Below, piece by piece: positions 52,126-61,025 of a stretch of 64,000 nucleotides of DNA. The stretch covers positions 1 through 64,000 of the forward strand of contig NZ_BOMZ01000062.1 in NCBI RefSeq assembly GCF_016862455.1, written 5' to 3'. The notes beneath the pieces are model-generated. The model was not told where the DNA came from and made no database searches. It saw only the letters and a list, made by a program, of their open reading frames with translations. The translations under genes and the position numbers were made by a program. Position 1 is the stretch's first letter. Every line of letters starts with the position of its first letter. Source of the stretch: Actinoplanes utahensis (GTDB lineage Bacteria > Actinomycetota > Actinomycetes > Mycobacteriales > Micromonosporaceae).

Positions 52126-54207
52126 TCACCCTACCGGCACCCCGTACGGCATCCCGGTGACCGGTTCCGGCCCGGCCAGCGCCGAGGCGATCGCGGCGGC
52201 CGCCGGCGGGTAGGCGAGTTCGCCGAGCCCGCCGATCGGCGCCTGCGACCCCACGATGATCACGTCGATGTCGGGGCAGTCGCCGATCCGCGCCCACGCG
52301 TAGTCCCGGAACGACGACTGCACCACCGCCCCGTCACGAACGGTGATCTGGGCGCCGAGCACGGTCGACACCGCGTCCAGGATCGCCCCTTCGACCTGGG
52401 CGATCACCCCGGACGGGTGGATCGGGACACCGACGTCCACGGCGGCGGTGACGCGCCGTACCCGCCGGGTGGCCGGATCCGCGTCGGCGATCACCGCGAT
52501 CGCCGACCCGTACTCCAGATGGCACGCCACCCCGGCCGGCGCCGGCCCGGCCTTCGCGGCGGCGGCGTCCAGGACCGCGTGCAGCCGGGAGCCGGCCGGC
52601 AGCAGCCGCCGCCGGAACGCCACCTGGTCGTGGCCGCCGTGCCGGGCTATCTCGCTGAGGAAGCACTCCTCGGCGTAGCCGAACTGCCCGGCGTAGACGG
52701 CCCGCCAGAATCCGGTGCGGATCGGCGCCGGCCGCAGCGCCACCGACACGTCGCCGGGCACGGTGTAGGGGAAGTGGTCGCCGCTGGCGCGGACGACGGC
52801 CGGGTTGGCGAACGCCGGCAGGACGGTCAACGGCCAGGTCACCACCTCGTGGGTACGCGTCAGCGGCAGACCGGACGCGTCCAGGGCGGCGGTGAGCCGG
52901 TGCACCGACATCGGCCGGTACGAGTCGTGCCGGGTGTCGTCGTCGCGGGTCCACCGGACACTCACCGGCTTCCCGGCCGCCCGCGAACAGGCGATCGCCT
53001 CCAGAACGGCGTCCGGCTCGATGCGCCGCCCGAACGCGCCGCCGGCCAGCGTCGGCGTCACCGCGATCCGCGCCTCCGGCAGCGCGAGACTCCGCGCCAG
53101 CTGGGTCCGCAGGCCGCCCGGGTCCTGCACCGGCGCCCACACCCGAACCGCATCGGCGGTGACGTGCGCGGTGGCGTTCATCGGCTCCATCGGCGCGTGC
53201 GCCAGCAACGGCATCCGATAGACGCGCCGCAGGTACGGATCGGCGCCACCGTCGGCTGCGGCGCCCGGGAACGCCGTGCCGGGGCCGCCGGGCCGCACCG
53301 GACTGCCCGCGGGGGGCAGGGCCGCCTCCAGTTCGTCGAGCCAGGCCCGGCTGTCGGCGGCGGGGGTGCCGCCGGTCCAGGTGACCGTCAGAGCCTCCCG
53401 CCCGCGCAGCGCCGCCGCCGTCGACGAGGCGACGACGGCGACTCCGCCCTGGCCGGCTGCCGGCGCGGCCAGCCGTACCACCGCGACGACGCCGTCGACG
53501 GCGCGAGCGGCGCCGTCGTCCACGGCCGCCACCTGCGCGCCGATCCACGGGGGCCGCGCGACCACGGCGATCAGGCTGCCCCGGGGCGCGGACTCGGCGC
53601 CGTACCGGGCCCGCCCGGTGACGATGTCGCGGGCGTCGGAGCGGCCCGCCCGGGTACGCCCGATCAGCCGCCACCGCTCCGGCGGGGTGAGCGTCACCGG
53701 CACCGTCGCCGGGTCGAGGGCGGCCGCGTCGGCGACCAGGTCGCGGTAGGCCAGCGGACGGCGGCCGGGATGATGCACCCGGCCGCCGCGGGCCGTGCAC
53801 GCGGCGGCCGGCACGCCCCAGCGGGCGGCGGCCGCGGCGATCAGCAGGCAGCGGGCGGTGGCGGCGGCCGTGCGCAGGGGAGTGGCCAGCTGCCGACTGG
53901 ACGTCGAGTTCGCCACCGCCTGCGAGCCGTAGGTGGCGGTGTCCCCGGGTGCCTGCTCCAGGGTCACGTCCTCGACCTCGACGGCGAGTTCCTCGGCGAC
54001 CAGGACGGCGGCCATCGTGCGGACCCCCTGGCCGGTGTCCGGGCGCGGCACCGTGGCCACCACACGACCCCGGCCGTCCACGCGGACGAAGACGTTCGGC
54101 GTCAGCCCCGCGGCGGGGCCGGCGCCCGCGGCGGGGCCGGCGAGGGCCGGCACCGGCACGGCCACGACCAGCGCCGCACCCAGGAACGTGCGGCGGGAGA
54201 CGGTCAC
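52126..54207 (-). CDS. Molybdenum hydroxylase large subunit, isoquinoline oxidoreductase type
   Basis: The 693-residue subunit begins with a twin-arginine signal (SRRTFLGAALVVAVPVPALAG). It carries RPDTGQGVRT, the molybdopterin segments MEPMNATAHV, GGAFGRRIEPDAV and RPAPIRTGFWRAVY, and the catalytic glutamate in GGLGELAYPP. It is of the IorB/aldehyde-dehydrogenase type that exports with its [2Fe-2S] partner. The electron acceptor is probably a periplasm-side cytochrome, since no FAD subunit is encoded. GTG 54207 overlaps the preceding stop. Confidence 0.85.
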   Translation of the reverse strand: MTVSRRTFLGAALVVAVPVPALAGPAAGAGPAAGLTPNVFVRVDGRGRVVATVPRPDTGQGVRTMAAVLVAEELAVEVEDVTLEQAPGDTATYGSQAVANSTSSRQLATPLRTAAATARCLLIAAAAARWGVPAAACTARGGRVHHPGRRPLAYRDLVADAAALDPATVPVTLTPPERWRLIGRTRAGRSDARDIVTGRARYGAESAPRGSLIAVVARPPWIGAQVAAVDDGAARAVDGVVAVVRLAAPAAGQGGVAVVASSTAAALRGREALTVTWTGGTPAADSRAWLDELEAALPPAGSPVRPGGPGTAFPGAAADGGADPYLRRVYRMPLLAHAPMEPMNATAHVTADAVRVWAPVQDPGGLRTQLARSLALPEARIAVTPTLAGGAFGRRIEPDAVLEAIACSRAAGKPVSVRWTRDDDTRHDSYRPMSVHRLTAALDASGLPLTRTHEVVTWPLTVLPAFANPAVVRASGDHFPYTVPGDVSVALRPAPIRTGFWRAVYAGQFGYAEECFLSEIARHGGHDQVAFRRRLLPAGSRLHAVLDAAAAKAGPAPAGVACHLEYGSAIAVIADADPATRRVRRVTAAVDVGVPIHPSGVIAQVEGAILDAVSTVLGAQITVRDGAVVQSSFRDYAWARIGDCPDIDVIIVGSQAPIGGLGELAYPPAAAAIASALAGPEPVTGMPYGVPVG

Positions 54208-54674
54208 GACGCACCCCGTACCAGAGAAGCGGCCCGGCGCACCGCGGACCGGATCCGCGGATAGGTGCCGCACCGGCAGACGTTGTCGCGCAACGCCTCG
54301 TCGATCTGTGCGTCGCTGGGGTCCGGAACCCGCGCGAGCAGCGCCACCACGGTCATGATCTGTCCCGGCTGGCAGTACCCGCACTGCGCCACGTCGAGAT
54401 CCACCCAGGCCCGCTGCACCGGATGATCACCATGTTCGGACAGTCCCTCGATGGTGGTGACCCGTGCCCCGTCGGCGTCCTCGACGGTCCGCACGCAGGG
54501 CCGGCCCGCCGCCCCGTCGATCAGTGACACGCACGCTCCGCAGGCGCCGACCCCGCACCCGTACCGCGGCCCGGTCAGCCCGAGCTCCTCGCGCAGCACC
54601 CACAGCAGCGGGGTGTCGCCGGGCACGTCCACGACCTGCCGCCGCCCGTTGACCTGTAACCGGAACCGGCCCAC
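54204..54674 (-). CDS. Molybdenum hydroxylase [2Fe-2S] subunit (IorA-like)
   Basis: The 156-residue protein has the two cluster sites CGVGACGACVSL and CGYCQPGQ with NVCRCGTYP. GTG 54674 follows GGAGG; an upstream TTG extension would overlap the divergent promoter and is rejected. It is the first gene of a three-gene operon (small subunit, large subunit, marR). Confidence 0.88.
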   Translation of the reverse strand: MGRFRLQVNGRRQVVDVPGDTPLLWVLREELGLTGPRYGCGVGACGACVSLIDGAAGRPCVRTVEDADGARVTTIEGLSEHGDHPVQRAWVDLDVAQCGYCQPGQIMTVVALLARVPDPSDAQIDEALRDNVCRCGTYPRIRSAVRRAASLVRGAS

Positions 54675-54703
54675 GCTGACCTCCAGACATCGACGTACAC
54701 CCA

Positions 54704-54733
54704 TTGTTCAGTCTGCTGAATATCCGCCATACT
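54704..54733 (+). promoter_or_regulatory. Leaderless promoter and palindrome between divergent genes
   Basis: TTGTTC (54704-54709) and CATACT (54728-54733), 18 bp apart, precede GTG 54740 by 6 nt, implying a leaderless message. TTCAG-TCTG-CTGAA (54707-54720) is a palindrome between the two hexamers and close to the divergent molybdenum hydroxylase start, a suitable MarR-type operator. Confidence 0.5.
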
Positions 54734-54739
54734 GCCTCC

Positions 54740-55768
54740 GTGGTCAATGACACGAAGGGGCGCAGCGAACGCGTCCTGCTCTGGTCGGTGCCGGCTGTCG
54801 CCCTGCTCACCGGCCTGGTGTGGCTGGCCGGGCAGTCCCTGAGCGACGTCGCCCTGCTGCCCGACCGCGGCGCCGCCTGGTACGAGTGGAAGCTCCCGGA
54901 ACCCACCGCCTGGACCCGGCTGTCGGCGTGGTTCGGCTACGCCGCCCACCAGATCGTGTCCTGGGCCCTGATCTACTACGCGCAGACCCGCGTGCACCGG
55001 TGGAGCCGCGGCCTGAAACGCGTCAACGTGATCGCCATCGCCGCCAACCTCGGGTTCATCGCCCTGCACATGCTCCAGTCGCGGCTGTTCTACGACGGTC
55101 TCGCCCAGGACGTGTCGATCTTCAGCTCGCAGGGCTCCGTCGTCCTGCTGCTGGTCGTCGTCCTGATCATGGAGAACCGCAGGCGGGGCCTGGTCGCCGG
55201 CCGGCCCGCCCCGATCCCCGCCGTCGTGATCGACTTCGCCCGCCGCTATCACGGCTACCTGTTCTCCTGGGCGATCGTCTACACCTTCTGGTACCACCCG
55301 ATGGTCACCACCAGCGGCCACCTGATCGGCTTCTTCTACATGTTCCTGCTGCTCCTGCAGAGCTGCCTGATCTTCACCACCGCGCACACCAACCGCTGGT
55401 GGACCCTCAGCCTGGAACTGATGGTCGCCGTCCACGGCACCCTGGTCGCGGTGATGAACTCCGGAGCCGACGGCGCCTGGCCGCGCTTCCTGTTCGGCTT
55501 CCTCGCCGTCTTCGTGATCACCCAGATGCACGGGCTGGGCCTGTCCGCCCGGACCCGCCGGCTGCTCCTCGCCGCCTGGCTGGCCGGCGCCGCCGCCGTC
55601 TACACCCGCCGCGACCTGGCCGACCTCCACGAGATCCTGCGCGTCCCGATGGCCGAGTACCTGGTCCTGGCGGTCCTCACCCTGCTGCTCTGGCCGGTGG
55701 CGCTGCTCGCCCGTCGTCTGCAGACCAGGACCACCACCCCCGCGGCCGTACGGGAGGACGCGCGCTGA
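54740..55768 (+). CDS. Multi-pass membrane protein, unknown function
   Basis: The 342-residue protein has about nine to ten transmembrane helices (for example VIAIAANLGFIALHMLQS, SVVLLLVVVLIME). Conserved-looking histidines lie in FGYAAHQIVSW, LHMLQSRLFYDG and YHPMVTTSGHLIGFFY, which could bind heme or metal, as in membrane anchors of redox chains. It is divergent from the Tat-exported molybdenum hydroxylase operon and may serve it, but I do not recognise the family. Confidence 0.65.
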   Translation: MVNDTKGRSERVLLWSVPAVALLTGLVWLAGQSLSDVALLPDRGAAWYEWKLPEPTAWTRLSAWFGYAAHQIVSWALIYYAQTRVHRWSRGLKRVNVIAIAANLGFIALHMLQSRLFYDGLAQDVSIFSSQGSVVLLLVVVLIMENRRRGLVAGRPAPIPAVVIDFARRYHGYLFSWAIVYTFWYHPMVTTSGHLIGFFYMFLLLLQSCLIFTTAHTNRWWTLSLELMVAVHGTLVAVMNSGADGAWPRFLFGFLAVFVITQMHGLGLSARTRRLLLAAWLAGAAAVYTRRDLADLHEILRVPMAEYLVLAVLTLLLWPVALLARRLQTRTTTPAAVREDAR

Positions 55769-57127
55769 CCGTCACCCCGGCCCGGCCGGCCCCTGGCGGC
55801 ACGATCCGGAAGCGCTCCAGGGCCTCCGCCGGGAACGCCCGCGCGATCCGCGCCAGCCCGGTCACCACCGCGGTGGACGGCGCGTCGGTCAGCAGCCGGC
55901 CGAGCCCCGGCGTGCTGACGTGGATCAGGTCGCCGCCGTGCAGCCGCCAGTGGATGATCCCGGCCCGCACCGACGCCTCGACGACCTCCGCCGTGACGAG
56001 CGCCTCGCCGAACCCCGGGACCTCGGTCTCCGCGATCAGCATCTCCCGCGGATCACCATCGCCCTCCGGCGCGTCGAACGCGACGGCCCGGACCACGAGG
56101 TCGTAGTTCCACGGCGGCTCCCGCGTCACCGCCGGCATCGGCCCGGACTCCTCCTCGCGCGGCAGCCGGGGCCGCAGCCGCAGATCCGGCAGCGCCACCG
56201 GCAGATGCACCAGGCAGACGGTCCGCATCGTGCCCGTCACCTTCCGCAGCCCGGCGGCGCTGTCGGTCATCGCGAACACGGTGAACGGCATGCCGTCGAC
56301 CAGCCCCGTGGTGACACCCGACGGATTGAGCAGGTCCACCTCGGACCCGTAAGCCGACCAGCGCCGCAACGGGTCGGCCCGGAACACCTTGTCCGGAACC
56401 CTGTCCCGGACCGGTGGGCCGGCGCCGTCCGCGGCCGCCGCCCGCTCGGTGACCAGCTCACCGTCCGGTGACCCGACGACCTGCGCGATGGCGGGGCGCG
56501 GTACTCCCGGCTCGCCCATCCGAGGTAGGCGGCCAGCGCGATCCCGCCGACGGCGGCGAGCACCCAGACGGCGCTCCGGTGGCCGCCGGACCACAGCTCG
56601 ATGCCGACGAGCACCAGGGAGATGACCGGGTACCAGAACCAGGCGCGCTGGACCGGCACGTTCTGTTGCGCATGCTCCAGGGTGACCTCACGGCCGCCCT
56701 CCGGTGTCCGCCGGGTGTTCAGCACCCGCCGGCCAGGACGTGCACCGGCACCCCGATCACGACGTTGAGCACCGGCCATCAGCGCGCCGGATCGGATGTG
56801 CACGCCGACCGACTGGTGCTTGCGCCGCCCGTAGCCGCCGCCGATGGCCGTCGCGCTCATGCTGTTCTGGATCACGACCTGGGGTGCCGGCTGCGGCGGA
56901 TACTGCGGCGGGTACGGCTGCTGGTACTGCTGTTGCTGGTACTGCTGCGGCGGGTACGGCTGACCCTGCGGCGCCCCGTACTGCGGCGGGTACTGCTGCA
57001 CCTGGTATCCGGGCGGCGGCGGGTAGGCGGGCTGGCCCGGCGCGGGCGGGTACCCGGGCTGTGCGGGTGGATATTCGCCGTGCGGCGGGTAGCCACCGAA
57101 GGACGGCTGTTCGGCAGGGTGTGACAC
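55677..57127 (-). pseudogene. Frameshifted membrane protein with Pro/Tyr/Gln-rich N-terminus
   Basis: From ATG 57127 one frame encodes a tail of PYPP/QQYQ repeats (about residues 1-80), a GRRKHQSVGVHI motif and two transmembrane helices around WYPVISLVLVGIEL, up to about 56500. Plausible coding then continues in a different frame, with VTTGLVDGMPFTVFAMTD and VHLPVALPDLRLRPR (a DUF3137-like region), to 55677. A single lost base in the C-rich run near 56490-56500 would explain this, either as a true mutation or a sequencing error. The second part has an internal ATG (56519) but no ribosome binding site. The 3' end overlaps the convergent membrane gene by 92 bp. Confidence 0.55.
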
Positions 57128-57439
57128 GGTGGCGCTCCAGTGGATCTTGAGTTGAAGCAGCAGGCTAGTTGATCTTTAAGGTGCCTTACGGTCGGCCCGA
57201 CGGACACTTCGCCTCGGTCGAACAGCCGGGAACCGTGGCCCTACCGGCCGCCTTCCCCGGCGGTGTGCCGGCCGGGGCCCGCGATGTCCGCCGGATCGAC
57301 GCCGCGCGGGCCGGCCCGTCCGGCCGCCCCACCGCCACGGCGCCGACTCCATCGACGGTCGCCGCTGGGGCTGGCCCGGCCTCGTCGCGCCCCTCCGGCA
57401 CCTGACGCTGCGGCAACGATCCGGCGACCTCCGCCCGGC
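57128..57439. other. Intergenic region without a supported gene
   Basis: No reading frame here has both a convincing start and an amino-acid composition typical of proteins. The first 50 bp, with AGTTGATCTTTAAGGTGCC, are AT-rich and may contain the promoter of the frameshifted Pro/Tyr-rich gene. Confidence 0.4.
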
Positions 57440-57695
57440 TCACCCGAGCCGCAGTGCGTCGTACCGCTCCGGCGACAGCCGTGACGTGTGACTGTCCCGC
57501 GCGTACACCACCATCAACGCCGCCACCAGCGCTCCCACCAGGACCGGCGGCACGGTCACGGCGATCGCCAGCCCACGCCGGGCCCGCCCCGCGAGCGCGC
57601 CGGAACCCGGTGGCCGCGCCCGGCGAGGCGCCTCCCGGCACGTCCGGATCGAACCCCTCCCGCGGTACGGCGAACGGGCCGTCCCCCGCCTCCAC
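57440..57695 (-). pseudogene. Small single-pass membrane protein, frameshifted
   Basis: GTG 57695 starts a frame reading GPFAVPREGFDPDVPGG. The coding sense then moves to another frame with GLAIAVTVPPVLVGALVAALMVVYA (a transmembrane helix) and HTSRLSPERYDALRLG to the stop at 57440. The two pieces together give a small protein of about 85 residues with a C-terminal helix. Its 5' end lies beside the truncated sigma factor, so both may be damaged by one rearrangement. Confidence 0.45.
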
Positions 57696-57709
57696 CCCTT
57701 CAGGACGCG

Positions 57710-58084
57710 ATGGTCGTGACGTTCAACGCCTGGCAGACCGCCAGCATCCGCCCGCATGCCTATGTGCGGACCGTCGCACGCCGGATGTACTGGCAACACG
57801 TCAAGGAGGGCAACCGTCGAAGCGAGGCGCTCCAGCGGGCCGCCGTGAGTGACGCTGGCGAGTTGGACGTCTACGACTCCGATGCCCGGCACCTGATCGA
57901 GATGCTGCGCAGGTTGCCACCAGCGCAGAGGGAAGTGATGGCATGGGCCATCGACGGTTTCGCTGCCGATGAAATCGCCGAGCACACCGGTTCCTCTGCC
58001 AGCACAGTTCGATCGAATCTGCGGCACGCGGGTCAAGCCCCTGGAAGTGGTGTAACAGCTGATCTTTCGAGTCGTGCTGGTTAG
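57710..58084 (+). pseudogene. Sigma-70 family factor remnant, truncated at both ends
   Basis: From ATG 57710 the frame gives an ECF-type sigma fragment: the end of region 2 (VTFNAWQTASIRPHAYVRTVARRMYWQHVKEG) and region 4 (LRRLPPAQREVMAWAIDGFAADEIAEHTGSSASTVRSNLRHA). The first about 60 residues of region 2 are missing. The sigma-like sequence stops at about 58045, where the insertion-sequence end begins, and the frame runs into it until 58084. It cannot make a functional sigma factor. Confidence 0.7.
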
Positions 58085-58868
58085 AGGTTGTTTGCGGTCT
58101 CTAGTTCGGGCAGGCCGGCCGCCTCGGCGGTGGCTGCGGCAGGTGTCTTGCGGGCGCGTTCGAGGACGTCGAGGGCGAAGTAGCGGCGGCCTTCGGTCCA
58201 TTCGTCGTGTTGTTCGGCCAGGACGGCGCCGACGAGGCGGATGACGGCGTCGCGGTCGGGGAAGATCCCGACGACGTCGGTGCGGCGGCGGATCTCCTTG
58301 TTCAGCCGCTCGTTCGGGTTGTTGGACCAGATCTGCCGCCAGATCTGCTGCGGAAAGCCGGTGAAGGCGAGCAGGTCAGCACGGGCGTCGTCGAGGTATG
58401 CGGCCACTTTCGGCAACGATGCGCCGACCGAGTCGAGCAGCTTGTCGAACTGGGCGTGGACCGAGGCCGGGTCGGGCTGGTCGTAGACCGAATGCAGCAT
58501 GGTCTTGACCGCCGGCCACGCTGATTTCGGGCAAACCCCCATCAAGTTCGCGGCGAAATGAAGCTGTATCGAAATAAGCCGTGGAGATGAAAAAGATCCA
58601 TCGTTGGTCTTGTATGGCAGTAGATGCAGAGGTGCTGGGACCAGACTGTTGATGACAGTGGACAGCAGGTGACGCATCAGATCCGGTGACGCGTCACCGA
58701 GGGCTTGGCCGAGCAGGCCGGCAGGGTCGATGATGTGAGGTGCGGCCATCGTGATGATCCCTTTCGAGAGTTCCGTGAGACGTTCGCTCGAAAGATCACG
58801 CGATGGCCGCGCTCTATGCCGGACGGGATGTCCGACGGAGACGATCACGCCAACCGCGTTACACCACT
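58046..58868. mobile_element. IS256-family insertion sequence remnant
   Basis: AGTGGTGTAAC (58046-58056) and GTTACACCACT (58858-58868) are perfect 11 bp outer inverted repeats. TGATCTTTCGAG (58060-58071) and CTCGAAAGATCA (58787-58798) are perfect 12 bp inner repeats. The spacing between outer and inner repeats differs at the two ends (3 and 59 bp). No matching 8-9 bp target duplication is seen. At 823 bp it is shorter than an intact IS256 member (about 1.3 kb), because the transposase is internally deleted. Confidence 0.75.
58081..58749 (-). pseudogene. IS256-family (Mutator) transposase, internally deleted
   Basis: ATG 58749 follows AAGGGATC. Residues 1-37 (DPAGLLGQALGDASPDLMRHLL) match the N-terminus of IS256-type transposases. 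From residue 64 the C-terminal third is intact (HFAANLMGVCPKSAWPAVKTMLHSVYDQ, IWSNNPNERLNKEIRRRTDVVGIFPDR). Between them about 200 residues, including the two catalytic aspartates, are replaced by 26 unrelated residues (58561-58638). The frame is still open, giving a 222-residue protein that cannot transpose alone. Confidence 0.8.
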
Positions 58869-59032
58869 ATCAGGGACCCCACTCTCCACACATGTTGGAC
58901 GGTGTGCAGGTTGGATGCACATTGCCGCCGTAGAATCGATCTTCGCGCCCGGTCGGAGCTGCCTGCTCGCCATCGACGGCATCTGTCGCAGGGCCGGGAG
59001 CATCGGCTATCGCTGCGCTGACCGGACCCCGG

Positions 59033-59839
59033 TCAGTCACGGCCGAAGTCGGCCGGAACCTTCATCGCTTTCGCTTGGAAAGCGCCGTCCAACACATCGC
59101 CATCAATCAGGCCATCAAGGTCGTCGCCGGCTGGCCACGAATCGGAGTCCTCGCTCTTCAAACTGCGCCCGAGCGTGTCCTCCAGAAGCTCGGCGGCCGC
59201 AGTCAACCCGAAGTAGTGCAGAGCTTCGACTGCGCGCCTGACACGAAAAGGCTCGTTGACCTCCAGGGCGAAGGCCAGGCCTCCACCCATCACGGAACCA
59301 TGGATGCGCAGCAAGGAAGCAAGGTGCTGGATGCCGAGCGGAGTGCCTTCGGGGACGTCCCCATCCGCCCCATAGTCACAGGCGTCATTCCAGATCGCGT
59401 CGAGGTCATCCAGAACGCTGACATTGGCAAGTACCTGTGAGAGCGCGGCGATCGTCTGACCTGCCTCGACGGCGCCAGTGTCTTTCGACCGATCCTGGCG
59501 CCACCGGTCGGCGACAGAGCCGAGCGCCTCGAGTGCTGCACCGGCCAGGCCATCCGCCAGCGTCGGCAGCCGAGCATCGAAGGCGGGATCATCCGTGGCC
59601 AACGCTTGGAGACGCTCGTCGAACTGGTCGCCACCGAGAGCCGTCGCCGCAACGATGGCGGCCGCAGCGACTACTTGATCCGGAAGGAAGTCGTGCCCGA
59701 CCAGCTCGGGTTGGTCTTTCACCGACTGGAACAGACGTTCCAACGTTGCGGCACGCCGCTCAGGAATTTTTTCGGCGATTTCCTTCAAGAACCTCAGGGC
59801 ACCATCACTGGAGAAGGCGCCAGTTCCGAACGCTGCCAT
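59033..59839 (-). CDS. DUF4259-like protein, possible immunity or accessory factor
   Basis: The 268-residue protein starts FGTGAFSSDGALRFLKEIAEK, resembling the DUF4259 opening (W/F-G-x-G-x-F-x-N/S-D-x-A-x-x-F). The middle is a helical acidic domain, and the C-terminal part (VNEPFRVRRAVEALHYFGLTAAAELLEDTL) resembles DMP19-type regions. DUF4259 and DMP19 proteins often accompany polymorphic toxins. AAGGAGG precedes ATG 59839. Its codon use is less GC-biased than its neighbours', and no toxin gene adjoins it. Confidence 0.5.
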   Translation of the reverse strand: MAAFGTGAFSSDGALRFLKEIAEKIPERRAATLERLFQSVKDQPELVGHDFLPDQVVAAAAIVAATALGGDQFDERLQALATDDPAFDARLPTLADGLAGAALEALGSVADRWRQDRSKDTGAVEAGQTIAALSQVLANVSVLDDLDAIWNDACDYGADGDVPEGTPLGIQHLASLLRIHGSVMGGGLAFALEVNEPFRVRRAVEALHYFGLTAAAELLEDTLGRSLKSEDSDSWPAGDDLDGLIDGDVLDGAFQAKAMKVPADFGRD

Positions 59840-60034
59840 GCCGCGCTACCTCCTTCGCAGGACGATCACCGACGTGAACCTACAAGCTCAGACCGATCGG
59901 CTGCCGGCCTCCCCGAATCTGTTTCAGGGACCGTGCCCGCCGTCGAATCCGAAAAGTTGATCTAGACGATCGACACCAGAATCGTCCAGACCTACTTTTC
60001 GGAGCACTGGTCAGCGGTCTGCCGACCGAACTCC

Positions 60035-60292
60035 TCAGCTGGACCGGACAGTCGAGTAGGTGTTGGGCGCCAGGTAAATGTCCCGGAAGACGTCAGGCAC
60101 CTGGTGTCGGTCACCGCGTTCTTCCCGGCAGAGGAGCGGGTTAGCGAGCCGCGTCGGGATCGAGGTCTTCGCCGACTCGGGTCTTCGGGGGATTTCACGG
60201 ACGTGGAAGCGGCCCGTGTCGGCGTTGCTGATGTGGTAGCCGTAGCCGTGGAGCAGGAGCCAGCGGCGCAGGCCACGTACTACACCGGCGGC
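60035..60292 (-). pseudogene. Unrecognised gene fragment without a start codon
   Basis: Between stop codons at 60293-60295 and 60035-60037 (minus strand) lies an 85-codon open frame with protein-like composition (LRRWLLLHGYGYHISNADTGRFHVREIPRR and FRDIYLAPNTYSTV). It has no ATG or GTG start. It looks like the 3' part of a lost gene. I recognise no family. Confidence 0.35.
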
Positions 60293-60379
60293 CTAGACCG
60301 ACCCGCTCGCCGGCGAGCCGCTGGTCGGTGAAGTCGGCGAGCCTGCGGCCGACTACTTTCCATCGATATTCGTCTTTCG

Positions 60380-60409
60380 TTGACTGGCGAACTTTGCCCC
60401 CCTTAGGGT
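60380..60409 (+). promoter_or_regulatory. Promoter of the secreted-protein gene
   Basis: TTGACT (60380-60385) and TAGGGT (60404-60409), 18 bp apart, fit a housekeeping-sigma promoter about 67 bp upstream of ATG 60477. Confidence 0.5.
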
Positions 60410-60476
60410 CGTGTCACTTGATTCAACCGCAGCCTGCGGCGTTCCCGAGGTCTCTGAAGGAGAGGATCGCGCGAAA

Positions 60477-60881
60477 ATGAAGACGGTCGTTAAATTCTCA
60501 AGCGTAGTGGGAGTCGCTCTGGCTTTGGGTGCGGCCATGGCCTCGCCCGCATCCGCCGCGTCGGCGCCCTCGGCGGATCCGATCGTGTGCATCGGCGACA
60601 GCTTCATGTCCAACACGGGCTCCGTTGGCGTCGGTGTCATGCACTTCTGGGACGGCCGGTACGGAGCGGACGGCAGGCAGGCGTACGACGGCGTCCTGTA
60701 TCCCGGCGAGGGCACCTGTAGCAAGTGGCGCTGGACCACGGTGCAGGGCATCTACGTCGGATCCGGTTACTGCGTCCAGGCCTGGCACGACGGAACGCGA
60801 ACGCCGTCTGACCTCCCACCGGGCAGCCACCCTATCGGCAAAGGTAAATGGGATGTTAAGGCCTATCGGGGGACCTGTTAA
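60477..60881 (+). CDS. Small secreted protein, unknown
   Basis: The 134-residue protein has a clear Sec signal peptide (KTVVKFSSVVGVALALGAAMASPASA, cleavage near residue 28-30). The mature part of about 105 residues is Gly/Trp/Tyr-rich with four cysteines, consistent with two disulfides, and the segments MHFWDGRYGADGRQAYDGVLYPGEGTCSKWRW and GIYVGSGYCVQAWHDG. AAGGAGAGG precedes ATG 60477; an earlier in-frame GTG at 60411 would bury the signal peptide. I recognise no family. Confidence 0.7.
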   Translation: MKTVVKFSSVVGVALALGAAMASPASAASAPSADPIVCIGDSFMSNTGSVGVGVMHFWDGRYGADGRQAYDGVLYPGEGTCSKWRWTTVQGIYVGSGYCVQAWHDGTRTPSDLPPGSHPIGKGKWDVKAYRGTC

Positions 60882-60990
60882 TCGGCCCCGGTCGCTCTCG
60901 TCTCGCTCCGTGCCTGATTCCTGCACCGCCGTGGCGTCTTAGGGGGTTTCCGGTGAGAACGTGTCACTAGCCGCAAACGGCGTTGATCAT

Positions 60991-61019
60991 TGAGGAGGGC
61001 TGCCGAGCAGCCCTCCTCA
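60991..61019. terminator. Strong terminator hairpin
   Basis: TGAGGAGGGCTGC (60991-61003) pairs perfectly over 13 bp with GCAGCCCTCCTCA (61007-61019), with a 3 nt loop. It lies 7 nt beyond the stop of the minus-strand frame ending at 61026 and about 110 bp after the secreted-protein gene, so it may serve both. Confidence 0.8.
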
Positions 61020-61025
61020 GGTGTT

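Noticed and set aside
57169..57405. 79-codon plus-strand frame upstream of the sigma remnant
   Set aside because: No ribosome binding site, composition biased to Ala/Pro/Gly/Arg as in GC-driven open frames, and no motif.
58046..58868. Recent intact IS insertion with target-site duplication
   Set aside because: The 8-9 bp flanking sequences differ, the inner repeats are unevenly spaced, and the transposase core is deleted.
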